From Scortum barcoo (taxonomy: Eukaryota > Chordata > Actinopteri > Centrarchiformes > Terapontidae): DNA of 64,000 nt. Both the position numbers and the translations under genes were made by a program. Positions 9,711 to 22,137 of the stretch are shown here, in pieces (the stretch's first letter is position 1; each line of letters opens with the position of its first letter). Under the pieces are notes generated by a model, which had not been told where the DNA came from, searched no databases, and saw only the letters and a program-made list of their open reading frames with translations. The stretch spans positions 9,968,752 to 10,032,751 of the forward strand of contig CM041548.1 in NCBI GenBank assembly GCA_023238725.1, written 5' to 3'.

Positions 9711-11492
9711 TCACAGAAAGAACCACTTGTACAGATCAGGAACAACTCTGTACTGCTTGTTCATAGCCATGTTATGACAGGCCTGGCAGATGGCATGTGC
9801 AAACTCATGATTCTCCTCAGTAGATTCAAGATTCAAGATTCAAGATTCAGATTCAGTTTATTGTCAGTGTCACACATGTTAAACATGGGATGGAACAAGA
9901 TTAGTTACCCTGGTCCCGTAAGTGCAATAAAAGAAGTAAAAGAGTATAAAAAGTAGAATAGTACAAAATAAGCAAGATAGAATAAACAAATTTAAGGTAA
10001 GTAGATAAGTATAAATAAACAGAATAAATAAGGATAAACTGCAAATGAAAATAAAATGATATGACAATGTGATGACACAACAATATACAACAGTCTGTAT
10101 CCATTGAGGTAGTGTGCAAATAGAAAATTTAAAGTGACAATTATGCATTCTGTGCAAGTGTTGCAGTGTCCAGATATGTGTTGTCTGTGGGTGGTTGTCA
10201 GAAGAGGGAAAGGGGAGGGGGTGAAGATGGGTGGCGAGGGGGCAGCACGGGTGCGTGTGCTGGAGCGAGCTGATGTTGTTGTGGAGCGCTTTGTTAGCCT
10301 TAGCACCTGGCGGGATGTAAACAGCCATAACACTGCTGTAAACTCACGAGGCAGATAGCGTGGCTATCTCACTTTACAGTGATATGCTCTATCGCCTCGG
10401 AGCAGTGGCTGTACACCAGAATACAGTTTGTGCACCAGCCTTTATTCACGTAGACGCATAATCCGCCCCCGCGGGCTTTCCCCGACTGCTGGTGCGGTCC
10501 GGCACGGAAGAGAAGCTGGCCGTCGATCTGGAAGGCTGGGTCCGGCATGTTGTCGTTCAGCCAGGTTTGTGTAAGACAAAGCACCTTTGCACAGTTCCTC
10601 ATCTCACAGAAAACCCCCAGCCTCAGTTGAAGTAGGTCCAGCTTGTTGTCCAGGGAGTGGACATTGGACAGGAACAGGGACAGGATCGGTGGTCTCCCGG
10701 CGTTAGCCTTTAGCCTGGCTAGCAGTCCGCCCCTGGTTTGCCCCTCTTCTGCATCTGGCAGTGTAGAATCGCCACCAATTAAAGTATCTCATATAAGCCT
10801 CATTATCTTTATCCAGCCTCAGGAGGAGTTCAGCCAGTGCGACGGTATCAGGGAAGTCATTTACATGTTTGAAGGAGGTACCTGTAGTAGTTCGTAGTTC
10901 GTAGTTCCCTCTCGGCAGGCCCAAAACTATTGGCACGGTGGCAGCTTCAGATTTTTTGTGTGCAGGTCATCGCTGTCCACAATCCAACAGAGCAATCGTT
11001 CTTTCTTTGGCAGTACAAAATTTTCATCTGTGCTCTTCCTGAGAGCCAGTCGCAAGTGGACATGGATATCCGCATCCTGCAACCTGTAGTTCAAGGTTAA
11101 ATTAAAAAGGCCTTGAATGCCTTCTACCCTGCAAGTGTTGGTGGGTGAGTCCATGTTGAACCAGATCCACCTCTGAAATTTGGTTCTTGGCGAGGTGGGA
11201 AGGTTGGAGAGGTCGTCCTGGATGGCTTTGTGAAATACTGAAACTCCATGAGCTGTCATCTGTGAGGTGGCAGCTGTTGATTTCAAAAAGGTTCTTACAG
11301 TCATGAAAATCATAACTGCTTGTTTTCAGGCCAGAACCACAGCAGCACAACGGACTTGTGAGCCGGGGGAGAGTGACATTTTGGAAAGGGAAATGAGTTA
11401 TAATACATTAAAAACAGAATTATGATTCCAGCCAGGACGAGAATTGCTGTCAGGATGGCTTGTAAACCCGGACAAATGCCAGAGGAAGCCAT
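9711..11492 (-). pseudogene. Alpha-1,3-fucosyltransferase (GT10 family) pseudogene A, split by a LINE
   Basis: This is a broken relic of a Golgi type II enzyme that transfers fucose from GDP-fucose to N-acetylglucosamine-containing glycans. From the ATG at 11492 it has a cytoplasmic start and membrane anchor (MASSGICPGLQAILTAILVL...), then VVLLWFWPENKQ. A 1-bp insertion follows (near 11309), then YDFHDCKNLFEINSCHLTDD, another frameshift, and FQRWIWFNMDSPTNT with GLFNLTLNYR. About 85 residues of the donor-binding domain are deleted near 10945. The text resumes with PIVLGLPRGNYE and AYMRYFNWWRFYTA. A LINE (9822-10757) follows, and the C-terminus is found beyond it (ENHEFAHAICQACHNMAMNK...DLYKWFF, stop at 9713-9711). 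Frameshifts, deletion and insertion make it non-functional. FUT9-like ancestry is likely but the exact paralogue is not resolved. Confidence 0.87.
9822..10757 (-). mobile_element. Truncated L2-like LINE inserted in fucosyltransferase pseudogene A
   Basis: Reading right to left, the 5' part resembles the start of a LINE endonuclease: SLFLSNVHSLDNKLDLLQLR, VLCLTQTWLNDNMPD, GGGLCVYVNKGWC (about 10700-10420), then AVYIPPGAKANKAL (about 10325). Most of the endonuclease and all of the reverse transcriptase are missing, so the copy is internally deleted. It ends at 9822 in tandem TTGAATC units, the usual tail of this LINE group. It sits precisely between the FYTA block and the Cys-rich end of the fucosyltransferase relic. 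No clear target-site duplication was found. Confidence 0.82.
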
Positions 11493-12733
11493 ATTAAACC
11501 TGCATGGGAAGAAGAATCTGTATCATCATCAGCACATTCCCTAAGCAAGTGATTGGCACTAAAGTATATTATTTTAAATGATCATAGAAGTTATCACACA
11601 GAGTTTAAAGGAATCTAAAATAACTGTTAAATTTCTGCACTACAAATAGTTCTTGGACTAAAAAGGCAGTTTAAAAGCAGCAAAGTGTAAAACAGGTGGA
11701 AAGTTGGGTCAAAATACCTGTTTGTCCCTTACAGCTGGATGCTGAATGTGCAGGACAGGAGCTGAAACTGCATAGGTCTGACAAGAAAAAGCTCACCTCA
11801 TGGAAACTTGCTGGCTTTCCTCTCTCATCCCTCATAGGTGTCTCCCTTTAGATGTGACATTTGCCCCCATTAGCCCAACCAATGCTGTGTCAAGGCAGTC
11901 AAACACCTGAAACTGTGACTGTTTGATTTGAAATAGAAACGATTCATTTTCATAAAGAAAGTGCATTGGGTTCTGATGCATTTTGAAAATTCATGTTGAA
12001 ACATTCAAAATTTTAAATTTATAACTCCAGCCAGGTGCTGGAACAAAGGTAGGCGATAGAAAATATGAGATAACACATTCTTTAATTCAGAACAACTAAG
12101 TTGATCAGTACAAATATTCCTGATGCCAAAAAGAAAAAAGAAAGTGAAATTACCGTGATATCTGTGGCATTAACATTAAATAACGTCATTATGATTTTAT
12201 GAACTTAACAAAACAAAACTGCTCAACCTACAGACAAAAACACAATCAAACAAATAATCAAAGTCACCTTGCACCAATAAGATTCAGAAAAGATATTTGC
12301 ATTATCAGCCAGCTTCACACATATGTAATTATTTATCTATGTAGACGTTAAGTGAGAATTGACACTGTCACAGTGATTGTCTTTGCCTCTGCCTGTCTGT
12401 ATTATTTGCACCACCATCCATTTTCTTTAGCTCTAAAGGTGAACTTTTACGTAAAGTGGGGCATGTGTATGAAAGACACAAAGAAAGCATGGACAAACAT
12501 ATGACATGACAGATGAATCCAGTTATTTTACTATGCAAAGATGCAGATCTTTTCACGTCTACTTTACTTTTATCATTTTTAGAACATAATAGGGTTTAGT
12601 CTATAAATTCAAAAAACTGTAAAAAAAAAAAGACTTTAAAAACTTTTTAAAAGGCTAGAATAATAACAAAAAATAACATGCTCAGTTAGAGGCAGAATAT
12701 TCAAGTATGTAATCTCTGTCTACATTGAGGATT
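11493..12733. other. Spacer between the two fucosyltransferase pseudogenes
   Basis: AT-rich sequence without recognisable coding potential. The two relics are in the same orientation, so this is the intergenic part of an old tandem duplication. Confidence 0.4.
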
Positions 12734-13564
12734 TCATGGGAAATACCACTTGTAAAGGTCATGAACTTCAAAGTAGTATTTGTCCCTTGACATGTGGTCG
12801 CAGGCGAGGCAGAGGGGCTGAATGAATTCATTATTGGTTTACAGGAGATGAGGGGTGGCTGTGTAGAACTTCCTCCACTCAAAGTAACGCATATACGCCT
12901 CATTCTTCATGTCAAGCAGAAACTCTGCCAGTGACTTTGCATCGGGGAAATCGTTTATGTGAATGAAGGCATCAGAGGGAAGGAACTGCTCGTAGTTTTC
13001 TCTGAGGGGACCCAAAACCACAGGAGCCGTCCCGGCCACGAGGAGCCCATTAACTTCCTCTGTGATGTAGTCTCTGTGGATTGAGTTCTCAAATGAGAGG
13101 TAAAACTTACAGCTAGCAATGGCTGAGTAATAGTTATCGTCACTCAACCGGTATCCTGCAAAAGCTCTACCGAAGACGTGGATCTTGATGTGTTTGGAAG
13201 TTCTTTGTAATATCTTTCTCTCACAGCTGTTCCAGTGTCTGGGTTGTTGTTGCTCACAATCCAATGACTCCTCGTGCCTTGCTGTAGGGGGATCTGTCAT
13301 CCGTCAGAACGCAGCTGTCGATGTTAAAGTGGGTAGAGCAAGCTTTGAAATCAAACTTCACACCAAGAGGCCAGAACCACGGCAGGACTATGGGCTTTTC
13401 ATCTGGATCCACACCCTCATGATGTCCCATATCAGCTGATGAAGACTGGCAAACAGGAGACAGAGGCTCAAAATGCAGAAAGAAGGCAATAGAGCAAATA
13501 AGGCCAAGGCCAAGAACAGCTGTCTGCGCTGATACAGTGTTTTCTTGGAGGCTTTTGTCATCAT
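12734..13564 (-). pseudogene. Alpha-1,3-fucosyltransferase (GT10 family) pseudogene B
   Basis: A second relic of the same enzyme family, in tandem with copy A. From the ATG at 13564 it encodes a basic start and membrane anchor (MMTKASKKTLYQRRQLFLAL...). A frameshift leads to PIVLPWFWPLGVKFDF and FNIDSCVLTDDRSPYSKARG. About 90-100 residues of the acceptor half are then deleted, and IVSNNNPDTGTAVRERYYKE follows. A 1-bp deletion leads to KHIKIHVFGR, CKFYLSFENSIHRDYITEE, APVVLGPLRENYEQFLP and YMRYFEWRKFYTATPHLL. An in-frame TAA interrupts before the Cys-rich end (CLACDHMSRDKYYF, stop at 12736-12734). The GT10 donor-site motif FENS..DYITE is intact, but the frame is not. It is a processed-looking single exon, as FUT9-type genes normally are, so this does not prove retroposition. 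Confidence 0.88.
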
Positions 13565-15735
13565 CTGTGGAAGCAGAGAAAGTAACTTGTGATCACTTTG
13601 ATAACCATATCATGAGCTGCAGCAAATACAGATAATGAAACAAAAATCAGATCTACATCATCAACTTTCATACAGCAGTAATGGCCATAACTTTAACACT
13701 AGGTACGCACCAGGAGGCTGCTTTTTTTTTTTGTTTTTTTTTACTTACTTCCTCAAAAGCGAATTCAAAGCAACATACTGTGATGTACAGAGGACTGAAA
13801 ATGTGGAATGGTTTAGAAATTAACAACATACCTGATGGCACAGAACTCCAGCCCTTTGCTTTGCTATATAACACCTGATATCATATGGGCTGTTTTTAGG
13901 AGGTTTTTTGTGGATATATTCAGGTATATAGATGTGTGTATAGTTGTTGTCTCTTTTTTAATTATTGGTTGCTGTATTGTACAGCTCTTTGGACCCTAGG
14001 AAGAGTAGTTGCTAACTTGGCAGTGGCTAATGGAGACCCAAATAAACAAATTAAATAAATCTGTGTATTGCTTTTATGTAGCAAGTATGTAAGATAAGCA
14101 GCCAAACATGGTTATGTTAGAATAAAATAAGTCAGATTACAGTTTTCCTTATCTTATTTACTAAGAGCTACCTGGCTCCACAATACAACTTTCCATTTCT
14201 TCTACATCATCTATATTATCAGCTAGTTTGCCAGGGATATGAAGCTTTGGTCTCTGTAGTCTTTTAGTGTTGTACTATAATGAATGTGGCGTGGCCATCA
14301 AGTGCTTATGTAAAAACTTCTTGTCGATTCTTATTTTTGCTTTGTCTCTGTCTGTAATCAAGAACCTATTGTTTCAAAAACATCCATGAAATTTTTAGAA
14401 CCTGCTACATTGTTTACATTGTACAACTACACATGGACAAGGTAGAACAAAAGACTTGACAGATGCAGGATCAGTACCTATGGGGTGCAGGGCTTTTTCA
14501 ATTCACAACAAATTTTTGCATCTCAGATATTTTTTTAAAGATATAATTTGAGTTATATCTTTGAGAATTTGAGAATTATTAAGTAAGTGACATACAGAAA
14601 GCAGCTGTAGATTATAATGCAATCCAACACAAGAGACCTACTGAGTCCTTTTTAGAAATTCAACATTACAGTCAATATTATTCTTTAGAGGAATTGAGAT
14701 TATTGTGGGATAAATCATGTTTTTCTCACCTTTTCACAGAGTACAGGTGCTCGATTTCTCTTTCTTGGTGATCAGTAGCAGATGGCCCAACTCCACTGTC
14801 AGGATCCTCAAAGGAGAGCCATACACGGGGGGCTGTCACACCCATGCTCCTAAGAAAGTGGCTCCACCGCAAACTCTTGAATGAGGCAAACACAACTTGC
14901 CTTTAAAAAACAAATGGTTCTTGTTGTGGCAATTCTACTCTGGCAAAGACAAATGAGACAAAAATATCTCAGAATAGTAAGTATCTTTAGTATCTAATAT
15001 CTTAGTATTGTCATGCTGTACTGGTAAAAATACAGTTACATACATTCCACACAGTTGTTATTTAAGCGTAACCTGAGCACACTTTGCAAAGTAAGCAAAG
15101 TCAGTGTGATAAAATGTTTTGATATACACTCACAGTTAGAATCATTAAGAATCATAAAAAGCATGTTCAAGGACAGTTCGTACTACACTCAGAAGCGCGG
15201 GGGCAAACTGTCAGATAAGAGTTGTTTTATGATAGTTCAGTTTTCCTGTATAAATATGCTTTGAGAGAGAGAAAGGTTGCTCTCTCAGCCTCCTCAGTGA
15301 GTTTTATTGACATGTGCAGATATGAAAAAAGCACCTGGGTTGTCATACATTTTAGATGAACTCACAGACAAAATTCAGCATGATCAAACAGAACTAAAAT
15401 AAACATCATATGTGTATGGCAATTTTCCTTCCACGCTCTTGGGAAATCACTGTGGGGATCACACACCTTTTGAAATGTGCTTTGGGTTAATAGTAATAGT
15501 GAAGAAAATAGCATTTATGATGAAGAAAATTATCTGAAGTACTGAATTCAGAAAGACATAGAATTAGTCCACTGTCTGCATTTGATCTTAAGATTTAATA
15601 GGACACTCCACCACTTGTATTTGTCAGGGGTGCAAATAGCTAAAATGAAGAGTAAGATAAAATAAAAGCATTTGCACCAAGACTTTAAAACATACAACCC
15701 AATGAACATACATCAACTGAATCTGGCTTTCTACG

Positions 15736-15766
<31 letters not shown>

Positions 15767-17740
15767 GAAGGTTTTTAACTGATCAATGATCAATCGACGC
15801 GCTGCAGAGTAAAAGCAGCTACTACAGGATACAAAATCATCGACCTTTGCGTTGCTATGAGCCTTACAGCTTCAACCAGGGGTGTATGTTTCTATTTTCA
15901 CGTTTTCAGCACCACTTCCAGGATTCTTTAAGCAGCTGAAGGCTTTCGGCTGCTGCAGAAAAAAAGAGGCAGGCACATCAGAATAAGGCCAAGAAGGGTT
16001 TATTTGAACATATGGGTTAATGCATCTTTTATGACTCTTTTGCCTGTATTGCAAAGTAATAATCATATTAAGCCAGTTTTAGCACTGAGCTCCACACAAC
16101 ATACTGCATCAGAAATGCTTGAATGCATGCAGTTATTCCATAATTAAACACACACATCGCTGGTAGTCACTCATACTCATACTTATTCGCTGCTGTGAAC
16201 AGATGGCAGTGCCATGTGGGGGCTACACCTGGTGATGCACGTTCATTTAAGATGATAATTTATTTTACTTTATTATTGTAGTCACATCATGGATGATCTG
16301 TGTGCAGTAGCTGCATGCCACTGAGGTTCAAAGTTCAATCTTAAGCTTGGAAATAGTAGTTATACAAAGAAGTTTCCAGGGTCAAAATAGAACTCGTCTC
16401 TGTGTAATGCAATGCAGTTAAACAGCACCATGAAAAAAATCCTCCAAAATAGGAAGAAGAGAGACAGTTGAAACAACACCACTCTTAATCAGTTTTAGCA
16501 AAAACTTAAACTGTATAACCTTCATGAGGGTACAATTTATTGCAGGACTGAGTGTAATGATAAAGCAATTGCTTCACTGTATTAAGTATGTAAAAGTTTT
16601 CAGTGTATTACTTGCAGGTGAGGATCAGTGTGTGCATTTTAGGCGCTGTGAGATATGAAGTGTGTGTACACTGATGCTATTGGGGGATAAAAGTGTGTTC
16701 TTTGTTGAGTTGCTGGGTAAACCAAGTTGGGTAAACCAAGGGAACGAGTCACACTGGTGTTTACACGTTTATCCTTGTATCCTTGTTATGACAGCTGGAT
16801 TAAGACAGATTACCATGAGGACTGTGTGAGTACACAGCGAGGTAATTTGCCACTGCTTCTGTTGAATGAAAAAAGGTGACACTGACAGCTATGGCCACAT
16901 AAAGTCTTGTTGACTCTCACCGAGACCTGCAGAATGATTTCTTTGGTTCCTGTTTGTTGATGGCAAGCAGGCGATCCATAACTCAAAACCTCTGATTGGC
17001 ATGTTGTTCGGGTCGTGACACAATGAAGCATGTGTAATGAGATAGAAGGACACAAAAGAGGGTGACAGATGTAGAAGGTGTCAGGTTGTGGCATACATCA
17101 CAAAGATGTATGAATAGAACAGGCAAAGTCACCTATAGAGAGTAGGTAAGAGAACCTACATTTGCAATATCCTAAAAATCCAGCCTTATAACATACCTGT
17201 ATACTTGTGTGTTATGTACGTGTTTCTCGACAGCACTATTTACAGCCATTGTTTACTGTGGAGTCCTGAATATTTTCCTTCCTGACAACAAAACCCACGA
17301 GAAAAGTCTCTCAGTACATTCTGACTTCCCTACCCTGACTGTCAGTTCAAAGCCCATTTGTTCCTACTGATGACATAAATCTTTAAAAAGTTGGAAAAAA
17401 AAAGCTTTCCTAGAACACCTGGTCACAGTAGGTTTCAGCAAATGTTACATAAACAGGAGTAAATAATGCATTTGTTGTGGACTACATTTGACATCGCATT
17501 AATATGCACACATGTATGTTGGATTTTCCAAATATAATATACAGTGCCCGTGTTGCTCACAATGAAGGAAAGTATCACTCAGTGAGGTGGTGGTGCTTGC
17601 TCGTGTATATTTCACAGCTCTTGGTCACAGATGGAGCTTTGTGGCACACAGGAACAAGATGGGTTTGTAAAATTCTTAGTAGGTTGATTGTTGGTCTTTT
17701 CACAGGACAATATGAAAAATAAAGAACATCATCAGACTTT
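13565..17740. other. Intergenic DNA, no gene recognised
   Basis: AT-rich sequence with a GT microsatellite at 15735-15758 (ending in a GTAT run). Short open frames show no similarity that I can recognise. Confidence 0.5.
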
Positions 17741-17744
17741 ATTC

Positions 17745-19860
17745 ATTATGGCCCGAGCACCAAAGGGCACCAATAGCGGTGACAGGCCCTGTTGTAACTC
17801 AAACGGTCTAAACGGTAACGGTTGTGTTAGGGTTCCTGTCTGTCTCCCCTGTGTTTGTCCCTTTTTTCCCATTTGTGTGTTTGTCTCCCTGTCTGTCTGT
17901 GTTGTCTGTCATGTCTGTTGCCTAGGAGGACAAGGTTACTCCAGGGCACTCATCACAACACCTGGTTCGATCGTGCATCACCTGAGAGTCATTCTACAAT
18001 CAACTCTGCAGCAGTTTTTAAGCCCTGGCTCATTCATCCATTCTTCTTGGTACTTTGTGGCTCTTTGTGGTTTTTTCCCTGAGTTTTTGCCTGCTTTCTA
18101 ATCTGATTTGTTTTTGCGCTTCAGACTCCTGGTTTCGCCGAATCTGCCTGTCTGGTAACCTCGTCTTCCTCCTGGCCTCATCTCCCCCTCTGCATTCCTG
18201 TCTCTGCAGCACTCCAGCGCAGCTTGGCCCTCTGCTCTGACTACACCACGCCGGCCTCGTGCCACACTCTGCCTGCTCTGCCCCTGCTCCGTCAGCCACA
18301 CGCCAAGCTGCGAACACCCACAGCTAACCAAACTCCCCGCAGTGGCAATTGGACTCTTGGCTCAGAAGATAATACACTTTGGCTTTCTGATTCCTGCCTT
18401 GACAAACTTCCATTAAACTGTGTTCAAACCTCATTCCCTCTGGTGTCTGGTCTGGTCTGCATTTTGGGGTCCTAGCCTAGCTCTGCCTGAAATCGTAACA
18501 GGTTTGACCTACACGCGCCAAGATGCACAAAAGTGTCTTGGAGCCATGGTTTAACTCAACAGGAAGTTTGCCATTTTTAATCAAAAACCATACACAAGTT
18601 TGGCCATTTCCAGGCCTCGTACTTGAACAAACTCCTAGAGTTCTGATCGGATGGTCTTCAAATTTGGACTGTATGATCTAGAGACATGGATGATAAACTT
18701 CATCAGAGGGGGGGGGTGGTGTGGCGAATTTTGATGTTTCACTAAAAAACAGGAAGTGGGTGTAATTCAGCTGTAACTCACACATGCATTGTTGAATCAG
18801 GCTCAAATTTTGCATGTTTGTAGTCCAGGCCTGAATAAATTTATACAACAATATTCAATTATGGATATAGCACCACCTGTTGGCAACAGGAAGTGTCATG
18901 TTTTACATTATGATAGCCTTCTCCAAAGTGGATTGAGTATATTCACCTCAAACTAGGTGTGGATGTTGTCAAGGCCTTGGTGATGACATTTGACAAACAA
19001 TTTTAACTTTTCATCAGAGGGTGTGGCCGTGACAGCACGGTGAATTTCGATGTCTCGCCATGACTGGAAAAGTGGCTCTAACTTATGTATACATGGTCTG
19101 ATCTGCACCAAATTTAACTTGTTTCATAAGACTTCCGACCTGAACACATCAACATTGGAATTTTCGCGGTGAGCAACAGCGCCACCTACATATATTTATA
19201 TATAACGAAGCAGCACATACCTGAAATTTGGCACACACGTGTAAGATCACAAGGCCTACAAAAAGGTCTCTTGGAGCTAGACTGCCCTGACAGAAAATGG
19301 CTCCATAGCGCCCCCTAGAATTTTTCAAAAAAGCAGCCCCTGGCCATGCTTTCACTTATTTAGGTTCAATATTTGGGGAGTTTATGTAACATCCCAAGAT
19401 CTACAAAAAAGTCTCTTGGACACATATCCTAAACCCGACAGGAAGTCAGATATTTTAATTTATGTGTTGCACATTTTTTGAATAGGAGCTATTTACAATC
19501 TTTGTATTTTAAGATATTCTTCCCCAGGACTACATTTCACCTACATGTCTGAAATTTGGCACACATATGTAACATCACAAGTACTATAAAAAAGTCTGTT
19601 AGAGTTAGACAAATAGACGCAAATTGCCCCCTAGACATCTTCGGAAAAGTAGCCCTCGGACTGTGTTTGTCTGATATATATGAAATTTGGCACTCCCATG
19701 TATAATCCTAAGTTCTACAAAAAAGTCTCTTGGACTCATATCCTAAACCAAACAGGAATTTGCCATTATTTCAGCTATTTTGAGGCCAGATCTGCTTGTA
19801 TTTTGAAATGTAGAATCTAGAGACATGTGCGACACTAAAACAAACAAACAAAAAAAAACA
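17745..19860. repeat. Degenerate interspersed element with internal tandem units
   Basis: The element begins near GGCCCGAGCACCAAAGGGCA and continues after an LTR insertion to about 19860. Within it, a block of the form ACAAAAAAGTCTCTTGGA plus AAACC(A/C)(A/G)ACAGGAA recurs near 18525, 19260, 19400, 19590 and 19715, giving a rough period of 150-190 bases in the later part. It contains no coding sequence. Such elements are common in percomorph genomes; the family name is not known to me. Confidence 0.65.
17825..18500. mobile_element. Solo LTR 1, about 676 bp, inserted in the internally repeated element
   Basis: The segment starts TGTTAGGGTT and ends CGTAACA, so TGTTA/TAACA form a perfect 5-bp terminal inverted repeat. 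It is flanked by GGTTG on the left and GGTTT on the right, a possible 5-bp duplication with one mismatch. The body is CT-rich, and near its end TCTGCATTTTGGGGTCCT resembles the end of solo LTR 2 and of fish Ty3-type LTRs. The surrounding repeat reads on across the insertion. No internal coding region remains. Orientation was not fixed. Confidence 0.65.
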
Positions 19861-20789
19861 CACTTTAAAAAAAAAAAAAAAAAACATTTCCCACAACCCT
19901 AAAGCCAGCAGTGACATTTTAGAGAAATTACAGCTAAAAAGTTGAAAAGATGGCATCAGAAGTTGGCACTGGTGGATATCACGGATAAGGAAGAACGTTT
20001 TTTTAAATACCAACAAAAGAATAATTGACAAAATGATCTCAACACAGGGTTCATTTAGTACCTTTCCTGGAGCTTTCAGTTTTCTGAGGTCAAAAATAAA
20101 CTTTCCATCTCAAATTCACTGTTGATTGATTCATGAAAAGTTCAGATTCTAATAGAAGCAGCTGTTAGTTGGATACTCAGCTATCTCGATGCATCGTAAA
20201 CCGCAGTCCACTTTGCCAGAAAACCTCAGTGAGATTCTCATTAAGTCACTCCTGGCCAGCCTGGCAGTGGCGTCAGGAGATCGTCTCTCCATTATGTCTC
20301 TGGAACGGTTGGTTACATAAGCATGCTTTATAGCAGCAGCTTCAGTTGAAAGTTGTTGTGCAGTTGGCCCAACAGACTTTTATTGGTCTGGGATAAGATT
20401 TTGGCCCATTGCCTGAACCGTACAGTAGTTTCTAATCAATGGCAGACTTGATGACACACTAGATTTCTTTCTTTGCCTCCCAAGCCAACAGACACCACCC
20501 ATTCACCTCCTCTTTCTCCAGAATCTTAGCACCTTTTTATACTTTGGATCTGTCTATAAGATATTGTAAAATTTCTCAAATAAATATATGAAACAAACAA
20601 AAATGGCATAGTTCCATTGGTTTGTTTTTTTTATTACGTTATCGCGTTGCCAATTCCTGCTTACATTGATAAACCACGTAATATTACCATCTAACATTAG
20701 TGGGTGTTGTGGGTGGAAATTCACCCTCAATTTTGCATTTTCTTTTGCTCTCATGTCTGTCTCTTATTTATGAAGCTGCAGCTGCTTCC
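19861..20789. other. Intergenic DNA, no gene recognised
   Basis: A poly-A run lies near 19868-19884. Otherwise the sequence is AT-rich with no supported feature. Confidence 0.4.
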
Positions 20790-21510
20790 AGAGATAGTTA
20801 ACTTAGCTTAAATTAACACAAAGACTGGCGACAGAGGAAAATAGCGTGCCTGTCATTTTTCCATTTTGGCTTTTGTGGGAACTAAACAAATGGGATGTAA
20901 CGTGTTAAGCTGTGAGCTTGAGAGCTACTGGTTGGCCAATTTTGCTACGAGAGAGCGAGGCTAGCTGTTTCCCCTTATCTCCAGTCTTTATGCTAAGCTA
21001 AGCTAAGTTAAGTTAACAGCTTTTGGAAGTACTATATGTGCACCAGAGTTCTTGCAATTGCTATTATCTAGCAATAAGTTCTTTTGAAATGACTGAAACT
21101 GCTAGGACATCATGGTGAATTTGTTTTTTGATTAATACTGCAGAAAGACACTGGAATTAAATTGAATATCAGAAGTCATTACTTTGTAGATTAGTGTTGA
21201 CTCCACTGAGTTTCACCGATCTCCTGTGTGGCTTCTGGACAATACACTTGGAGCAAAGATAAGAAGAAGAACGTTATTGTGGTTAAATCTGTAGTGTTAA
21301 TGAATGAGCCGACGGCAGAGCAACATGGTTGCTTTCCGATTGTTATTCCCATTTAGGCTCAACCCATAAGGCAGTGCTATGTTGTAATAACAAAAGAACA
21401 ATAAGAACTACAGATAACCACTACAGCGGTATCGACCTTCTCCTCTAGCTGTCGGCGAGAAAGTGAATAAGCGTGTTTCACAAAATGTCAAGCCTATTCC
21501 TTCAAGGCTT
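20790..21510. repeat. Dispersed repeat, family A (copy 2)
   Basis: The core GAGGCTAGCTGTTTCCCC...CTTTATGCTAAGCTAAGCTA is at about 20960-21010, and an inverted version is at about 20800-20850 (ACTTAGCTTAAAT...AGACTGGCG). The family end (GTATCGACCTTCTC, GTGAATAAGCGTGTTTCACA) is at about 21428-21500, directly before solo LTR 2. The 400 bases between these parts are unassigned. Confidence 0.55.
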
Positions 21511-21516
21511 TGAAGA

Positions 21517-22137
21517 TGTTATGGTTCACTTTATGCCCTGTTGTTTTCTCTGCCTTGTGTTTCTTGTGCCCCTTGTGTTTTCTCGGTCTGGTGTTCCTTG
21601 TGTTATCCTGTCTTGTGTTCACTGTGTTCCTATTCCTTGTGTTTTTCGTGTTCCTTATGTCCTTTAATTTATGTCCTTCTCGTCTCTTGTTCCCTGTGTC
21701 CTGTCAGTTGTTTCTTGTCTTCTGCCCTTGTATTTACTCTCTTGTTTTGCTCACTTCCTGTTTTATTTTGTATTCCCTCCTCTCCTCACTTGTCTGCCAC
21801 TTTACTTCCTGTCCTTGTGTGTTTTCCTGCCTCTGATTACTCTGCTCCGTTCCCTTATTAGTTTCACCTGTCCCCTGTTAGTCTCCTCACCTGTTTCCAC
21901 TTCCCTGTCCCCCACAATGTGTATATTATACCGGTCCCTTTCCTTTGTTCCTTGTCGTGTCACCAGCCCTAGTGTGCTCCTGTCTGCCTGTCTGTTCCTG
22001 CCTGCTGTGTTCCTCCCTGCTGTGTTCCTCCTGTTTACCCGTATTCCCTAAATAAAGAGTCATTTAATCTACTCTGCCTCCTGGCCTCGTCTGCATCCTG
22101 GGTCCAACTATACTTCGCCCTGCACCCAACCCTGACA
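21517..22137 (+). mobile_element. Solo LTR 2, 621 bp, with 5-bp target-site duplication
   Basis: The element begins TGTTATGGTT and ends ACCCTGACA, with the TG...CA termini of an LTR. It is flanked by GAAGA on both sides (21512-21516 and 22138-22142), the direct repeat made by integration. The interior is CT-rich with an AATAAA (in CCTAAATAAAGAGTC, about 22047-22061), as expected for the R region, which suggests plus orientation. The end, CTGGCCTCGTCTGCATCCTG followed by GGTCC, resembles fish Ty3-type LTRs. No internal region or second LTR remains, so it arose by LTR-LTR recombination. Confidence 0.85.

Noticed and set aside
21541..22051. Long Cys/Leu/Phe-rich open frames around 21.5-22.0 kb
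   Set aside because: They are the CT-rich interior of solo LTR 2 read in three frames.
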